The position numbers and the translations under genes are program-made. 64,000 nucleotides of DNA from G963704535 sp963704535 (GTDB taxonomy: Bacteria > Chloroflexota > Chloroflexia > Chloroflexales > Roseiflexaceae). Below the pieces are notes generated by a model. The model searched no databases. It saw only the letters and a list, made by a program, of their open reading frames with translations, and was not told the DNA's origin. The stretch's first letter is position 1. The number at the start of each line of letters is the position of its first letter. This document shows, piece by piece, positions 60,147 to 64,000 of the stretch. The stretch spans positions 5,270,001 through 5,334,000 of the forward strand of contig OY969916.1 of NCBI GenBank assembly GCA_963704535.1. The letters run 5' to 3'.

Positions 60147-60203
60147 GTGTTACGTGTTGCGTGTTGCGTCGCGCTAACTCACGCAACACGCAACACGTAA
60201 CAC
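60147..60203. repeat. GTGTTGC heptamer hairpin, perfect 23-bp stem
   Basis: Left arm 60147-60169 (GTGTTAC, GTGTTGC units) pairs perfectly with 60181-60203, loop 11 nt. It lies between the Rieske and BNR genes. The same ACGCAAC unit occurs at about 4417-4447. Confidence 0.92.
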
Positions 60204-60258
60204 CCACACCGGGATAGTTTATTTTTCGAGAATCAGTTCTGGAAAAAAGGGATAGCTA

Positions 60259-61239
60259 ATGGAATCACTGCTTTTTCTGGCTACAGAGCATGGCCTGGTC
60301 GTCTGCGAGCGCGTCGGGGAGGGCTGGCGCGTGGTGGAGCGCGGCCTGGAGGGACACGCGGCCACTAGTGTGATCGCCCGCGAAGGAGTGATCCTGGCAG
60401 GCACCACCGACGGCGTGTTCCGCTCCGACGACCTGGGCCGGACGTGGGAAGACGCCAGCGCTGGGCTGGAGCAGCGGCACGTCCGCTGGATGGCCTACCA
60501 CCCGCAGATCTCCGACCGGGAGTTCGTGGGCACCGAGCCGGCGGGGATCTTCGTCTCGGACGATGGGGCCGCGACGTGGCGCGCCTGCCCGGAGGTGGCA
60601 GAGCTGCGCGACCGGCATGGCTGGTTTCTGCCCTACTCGCCGGAGGCCGGCTGTGTGCGCGGGTTCGCTTTCCACGGCCCGCGCGCCTACGCCGCAGTCG
60701 AGGTCGGCGGCGCGCTGCGCTCCGACGACGGCGGGGAGACCTGGCGGCTGGCCGACGGCAGCACCGGCGACCCGGACCTGGCCGGGCCGGATGACCCGGC
60801 GCTGATCTACCCCGACGTCCACGCGATCATGGTCCACCCCAGCTCGCCCGACCTGGTCTACGCGCCGACCGGCGGCGGGTTCTACCGCTCGACCGACGGC
60901 GGGAAGCGCTGGACGCTGGCGTACGACTGCTATTGCCGGGCCGCCTGGATCGACCCAGCCAACTCTGATCACATCATCCTCGGCCCGGCGGATTCGGTGA
61001 ATCGCAAAAACGGTCGCGTCGAAGCCAGCCGCGATGGCGGGCGAACGTGGCGGGTGGCGTCGGCTGGGCTGGAGATCCCGTGGCGGCATCACATGGTCGA
61101 GCGCTTCGCCCAGGCCGGCGGCGAGCTGCTGGCGATCCTCTCGAATGGCGAACTAATCGCGGCGCCGCTGGAGACGTTGGAATGGCGGCGGATCGTGCCG
61201 GAGATCCAGGACGTGGCTGCGGCGGCAACGATGGGATAA
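60259..61239 (+). CDS. BNR/Asp-box beta-propeller protein
   Basis: The 326-aa protein has at least five Asp-box motifs (SDDLGRTW, SDDGAATW, SDDGGETW, STDGGKRW, SRDGGRTW) spaced about 50-60 residues apart, typical of sialidase/VPS10-like propellers. No sialidase catalytic residues or signal peptide are evident, so it is a cytosolic propeller of unknown function, of a type often annotated as exo-alpha-sialidase-like or WD40/YVTN. AAGGGA precedes the ATG. Confidence 0.82.
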   Translation: MESLLFLATEHGLVVCERVGEGWRVVERGLEGHAATSVIAREGVILAGTTDGVFRSDDLGRTWEDASAGLEQRHVRWMAYHPQISDREFVGTEPAGIFVSDDGAATWRACPEVAELRDRHGWFLPYSPEAGCVRGFAFHGPRAYAAVEVGGALRSDDGGETWRLADGSTGDPDLAGPDDPALIYPDVHAIMVHPSSPDLVYAPTGGGFYRSTDGGKRWTLAYDCYCRAAWIDPANSDHIILGPADSVNRKNGRVEASRDGGRTWRVASAGLEIPWRHHMVERFAQAGGELLAILSNGELIAAPLETLEWRRIVPEIQDVAAAATMG

Positions 61240-61284
61240 GACCATTGGACATCAATGCACGGGCAACGAACCACAATGTCCGCA

Positions 61285-61376
61285 GGGGCGAATCTCGTAT
61301 TCGTCCCCAACGTGGGCCATTGGATATCGTTGTGGCGGCATTGACATCATTGCGGGCGAACACGAGGTTCGCCCGC
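61285..61376. repeat. Two GGGCGAA-type palindromes
   Basis: GGGGCGAAT/ATTCGtCCCC (61285-61308) and a perfect 10-bp stem GCGGGCGAAC/GTTCGCCCGC with a 5-nt loop (61352-61376). A related GGGGCGTAT/ATACGCCCC stem lies at 63160-63180. Confidence 0.75.
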
Positions 61377-61450
61377 TTCGCCACGAACATCGTTGTGATA
61401 CGCGATGGTTATCACGGCGGGCGCCCGTCTCATAATGTAGGGATTAACCA

Positions 61451-62221
61451 ATGAACACAGCCACCTACCTGCGCCGAATCGGCTACCATGGCCCACTAGC
61501 GCCCACGCTCCCGACGCTCCGGCAGCTCCACGTGGCGCATCTGCTGGCGGTGCCGTTCGAGAACCTGGACATCCACCAAGGGCGCCCGATCGTCCTCGAC
61601 GAGGCCGCGCTATTCGACAAGATCGTGGGGCGGCGACGCGGCGGCTTCTGCTACGAGCTGAACGGCCTGTTCGCGGCGCTGCTGCACGCGATCGGCTTCC
61701 AGGTCGCGCTGCTCTCGGCCAGGGTCACGCGCGGCGACGGCAATTTCGGGCCGGAGTTCGACCACATGGCGCTGCTGGTGCAGGCCGAGGACCTGGCGAC
61801 CGGCGAGACGCCGCGTATGCTGGCCGATGTCGGCTTCGGCGATTCGTTTCGCGAGCCGCTGCGCCTCGACGATCCGGGCGAGCAGCATCAGGGCTTAGGT
61901 GCCTATCGGCTCACGCACAGCGGCGACGATTGGCTGATGGAGGAGCGCGGCGACAGCGCGGCATGGCAGGCGCAGTATCGCTTCACGCTGCGGCCACGCC
62001 GGCTGGCCGAGTTCGGCGCCAGGTGCCAATACCACCAAACCTCGCCGGACTCGCACTTCACGCGCGGGCGGATCTGCTCGCTCGCGCAGCCCGACGGGCG
62101 GATCTCACTGAACGATATGCGCCTGATTACTACAGAGCACGGGGAGCGGCGGGAGCAACTGCTGGCGAGCCAGGAGGAGTACGTCGTGGCCCTCGGCGAG
62201 CACTTTGGATTTGAGCTATAG
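61451..62221 (+). CDS. nat: Arylamine N-acetyltransferase
   Basis: The 256-aa protein transfers acetyl from acetyl-CoA to arylamines and arylhydrazines. The catalytic triad is visible: C67 in RRGGFCYELN, H105 in FDHMALLV and D126 in LADVGFGDS. Other family marks are VPFENLDIHQGR and the C-terminal FTRGRICSLAQPDGRISL. The length is normal. The start ATG at 61451 follows a GGGATTAACC spacer. Confidence 0.92.
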   Translation: MNTATYLRRIGYHGPLAPTLPTLRQLHVAHLLAVPFENLDIHQGRPIVLDEAALFDKIVGRRRGGFCYELNGLFAALLHAIGFQVALLSARVTRGDGNFGPEFDHMALLVQAEDLATGETPRMLADVGFGDSFREPLRLDDPGEQHQGLGAYRLTHSGDDWLMEERGDSAAWQAQYRFTLRPRRLAEFGARCQYHQTSPDSHFTRGRICSLAQPDGRISLNDMRLITTEHGERREQLLASQEEYVVALGEHFGFEL

Positions 62222-62223
62222 CG

Positions 62224-62290
62224 TTCCTAAATGAGTTGAAAAAGGGGGTGTGGGGGAAGCCCCCACAAAAATCTCTTCCCACTTTACGAC
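62224..62290. repeat. G-rich palindromic element related to element A
   Basis: TTGAAAAAGGGGGTG ... GGGGGAAGCCCCC ... CTCTTCCCACTTTACGAC in the spacer before the MBL gene. Confidence 0.5.
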
Positions 62291-62329
62291 CCTGATAGGA
62301 ATGCTATATAGTCGAAAGAGCGATAAACC

Positions 62330-63136
62330 GTGGATCACTTTATCTGCATCACCTGCGGCACCCAGTACCCAGCAAGCACTGGCGCCCCGGCGCACTGCCC
62401 GATCTGTGAGGACGACCGGCAGTACGTCAACCAGGACGGGCAGCAGTGGACGACGCTGGCCGAGATGCGCCCCAGGCACAGCAATACGTTCGCCGAGGTC
62501 GCCCTCGGCATCACCGGCATCCGCACCGAGCCGGCCTTCGCGATCGGCCAGCAAGCCTACCTGATTCAGACCGAGGCGGGCAACCTGCTGTGGGATTGCG
62601 TCAGCTTCCTGGACGACGCGACAGTCGCGGCGGTCGAGGAGCGCGGCGGCATCGCGGCGATGGCGACCTCGCACCCGCACCTCTACGGCTCTATGATCGA
62701 GTGGAGCCGCGCCTTCGACGCGCCGATCTACATCCACGCCGATAACCGGCCATGGACGATGCGCCCGGACGAGGCGATCCGGTACTGGGACGGCCCGGCG
62801 ACCGAGGTGCTGCCCGGCCTGACGATCGTTCGCTGTGGCGGGCACTTCCCCGGCAGCAGCGTGCTACATTGGGCCGCCGGGGCCGAGGGAAACGGCGCTT
62901 TGTTCACGGGCGATACGATCATGGTAGCCAACGACCGGCGCTACGTCAGCTTTATGTATAGTTTCCCAAATATGGTTCCGTTGAACGCGGCGGCGGTGCG
63001 CGGCATTGTCGGGGCGGTGGAGCCGTATGCGTTCGACCGCATCTACGGGGCCTGGCCCAGGAGTGTCGTCGCCGCCGACGCGAAGGGTGTGGTGCGCCGG
63101 TCGGTCGAGCGCTATATCGCACACATCCGCGATTGA
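62330..63136 (+). CDS. Rubredoxin-like zinc ribbon fused to a divergent metallo-beta-lactamase-fold hydrolase
   Basis: 268 aa. The N-terminal zinc ribbon CITCGTQYPASTG...HCPICEDD has two CxxC pairs (residues 6-26). The MBL-fold body has ATSHPHLYGSMIEW in place of the canonical HxHxDH, IYIHADNR, VRCGGHFPGSSVLHW (second His) and LFTGDTIMV (Asp). One His-His ligand set is altered, so a mononuclear or redox role is possible. Start GTG 62330. Common in Chloroflexota and Cyanobacteria, without a known substrate. Confidence 0.8.
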   Translation: MDHFICITCGTQYPASTGAPAHCPICEDDRQYVNQDGQQWTTLAEMRPRHSNTFAEVALGITGIRTEPAFAIGQQAYLIQTEAGNLLWDCVSFLDDATVAAVEERGGIAAMATSHPHLYGSMIEWSRAFDAPIYIHADNRPWTMRPDEAIRYWDGPATEVLPGLTIVRCGGHFPGSSVLHWAAGAEGNGALFTGDTIMVANDRRYVSFMYSFPNMVPLNAAAVRGIVGAVEPYAFDRIYGAWPRSVVAADAKGVVRRSVERYIAHIRD

Positions 63137-63485
63137 TGCGTGAAATGCGAAGGGGCGTAGGGGCGTATGCAATACGCCCCTGGTATCATGAGAGATGTGG
63201 GATGGAGAGATCGCCTACGCCCCTGGCGCATCAACGTCGTTACGTAGATCGGTCCCCATCCCCATCCAATCGAGTGGTTGTGTGTCTAGATCCGACGGTT
63301 GTCGCTCACCAGTGAGACCGTTGCCACCGCCCCAGAACCCATCAGTTCGGGCGTAGACAGGTCCTTGGCTGGAGAGAATGCAGAGCACCTTGAGCACTCA
63401 GCTCGCATACCAGGTTGTTATGGGCGCCTCCAGCCCCCGATGGTTTGCGACCCGCTCGGATCGCACCGAGCTTGGAGGTCCTACC
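63137..63485 (+). other. Left-end noncoding region of the IS110-family element (possible bridge RNA)
   Basis: Contains the palindrome GGGGCGTAT/ATACGCCCC (63160-63180) and, nearer the transposase, several stems, including GCTCGG/CCGAGC (63454-63459 with 63466-63471, loop ATCGCA) nested in CCTCCA/TGGAGG. IS110 elements encode a bridge RNA in this position. The left boundary of the element could not be fixed. Confidence 0.45.
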
Positions 63486-64000
63486 ATGTCTGAGATGTTT
63501 GTCGGTGTTGATGTCGCCCAGACGACTTTGGTTGCAGCGTTGTGGGTCAACGGTCAGGCTGTCCGCCTGAAAGACTGTCCCAATTCGCCTGACGGCTTCC
63601 TGGCCCTCGCCGCCCAGCTTGCTCAGGCTCGTCAAACCTATGCCACTGACGGTGTCCATCTGATTGTCGAGCCGACTGGCGGCTATGAACTGGCCTTGGC
63701 CAGCTTTGCACTCCAACAGGGCTGGCTGGTCAGCCGCCCGAATCCAGCCCAGGTACGTGAGTGGGCTCGCGGTCGCGGCTACCGCGCCAAGACCGACCGA
63801 GTGGATGGCCGTATGCTGGCTCACTATGGTGCCGAAGCGCACCCGCCACACTGGCAGCCCTTGCCAGATCAGGTCAATGAGCTGGAACTGATGTTGCGGC
63901 GCAAAGAGGATCTGGAACAGTTGCTGCGCCAGGAACTCAACCGCCAGCATGCATTGAAAGGGCGTCCAGGCGTGCCAGCCTCGGTCACGACCAGCCTGGA
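63486..64000 (+). CDS. IS110-family transposase, N-terminal part (runs off the window)
   Basis: 171 codons are seen. The DEDD-type RuvC-like domain is clear: VGVDVAQTTLVAALW (first Asp), IVEPTGGYELALA (Glu), and AKTDRVDGRMLAHYG (paired Asp). The coiled region LELMLRRKEDLEQLLRQELNR follows. The C-terminal transposase_20 domain, with its serine, lies beyond the window. The ATG at 63486 is the first in frame; the leader upstream is noncoding. Confidence 0.88.
   Translation, partial: MSEMFVGVDVAQTTLVAALWVNGQAVRLKDCPNSPDGFLALAAQLAQARQTYATDGVHLIVEPTGGYELALASFALQQGWLVSRPNPAQVREWARGRGYRAKTDRVDGRMLAHYGAEAHPPHWQPLPDQVNELELMLRRKEDLEQLLRQELNRQHALKGRPGVPASVTTSL

Noticed and set aside
5558..60203. Simple intrinsic terminators as the full explanation of the repeat hairpins
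   Set aside because: Most lack a U-run, unit sequences differ between sites, some lie inside coding sequence, and several separate genes of one operon.

Overview
The window is GC-rich chromosomal DNA, most likely from a filamentous member of the Chloroflexota (Roseiflexus/Kouleothrix-like). This is an inference from gene content (ECF transporter, group 4 hydrogenase-like complex, MoxR-DUF58-DUF4129 cluster, NACHT-FGE fusion protein, KaiC-like ATPase, ArsS arsenosugar pair) and from intergenic spacers packed with short tandem repeats and small palindromic elements. No 16S gene is present to settle the taxonomy.

Layout. 1-3208: an ECF-type transporter (two ATPases, EcfT, and the tail of an upstream membrane protein). 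3209-4051: LOG-family protein. 4483-11220: a compact membrane-bound group 4 [NiFe]-hydrogenase-like module (large subunit, two antiporter-like subunits, a NuoK-like protein, small subunit, NuoH-like protein). 11416-13334: ABC exporter. 13506-17880: ArsR regulator, then MoxR, DUF58 and DUF4129. 17919-27025: accessory genes (VOC protein, DM13 protein, MTA phosphorylase, an IS701-family insertion, ArsS and its AhpD-like partner, CopZ, ChaB, GrpB, sterol desaturase-like). 27091-31234: a NACHT-FGE protein and a decayed chimeric relative, with C-termini resembling the variable regions of diversity-generating retroelements. 31434-35696: KaiC-like ATPase, CarH-like B12-binding protein and PAS/GAF histidine kinase in one operon. 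35758-37660: guaB and a structured leader or small RNA. 37871-42619: DUF4388 protein, a large membrane protein, and a LuxR-TM-Kelch protein. 42790: tRNA-Leu. 43420-50567: SWIM protein, glycerophosphodiesterase, ROK kinase, PP2C phosphatase, MutL, DtxR-type regulator, Flp pilin. 51062-63136: DegS-like kinase, dolichol-phosphate-mannose-synthase-like enzyme, two paralogous polytopic proteins, MshEN-repeat protein, Rieske protein, BNR protein, arylamine N-acetyltransferase, rubredoxin-MBL protein. 63486-end: start of an IS110-family element.

Three features run through the whole window. First, short (often 7-bp) tandem repeats that fold back into hairpins begin at or inside the stop codons of many genes, and similar tracts sit in frame inside mutL and a membrane-protein gene. 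Second, several families of 65-145-bp palindromic, MITE-like elements fill the remaining spacers. Third, about ten otherwise intact conserved genes carry single-base frameshifts, several of them in homopolymers. That argues for consensus errors in the sequence, although genuine decay cannot be excluded from the sequence alone.
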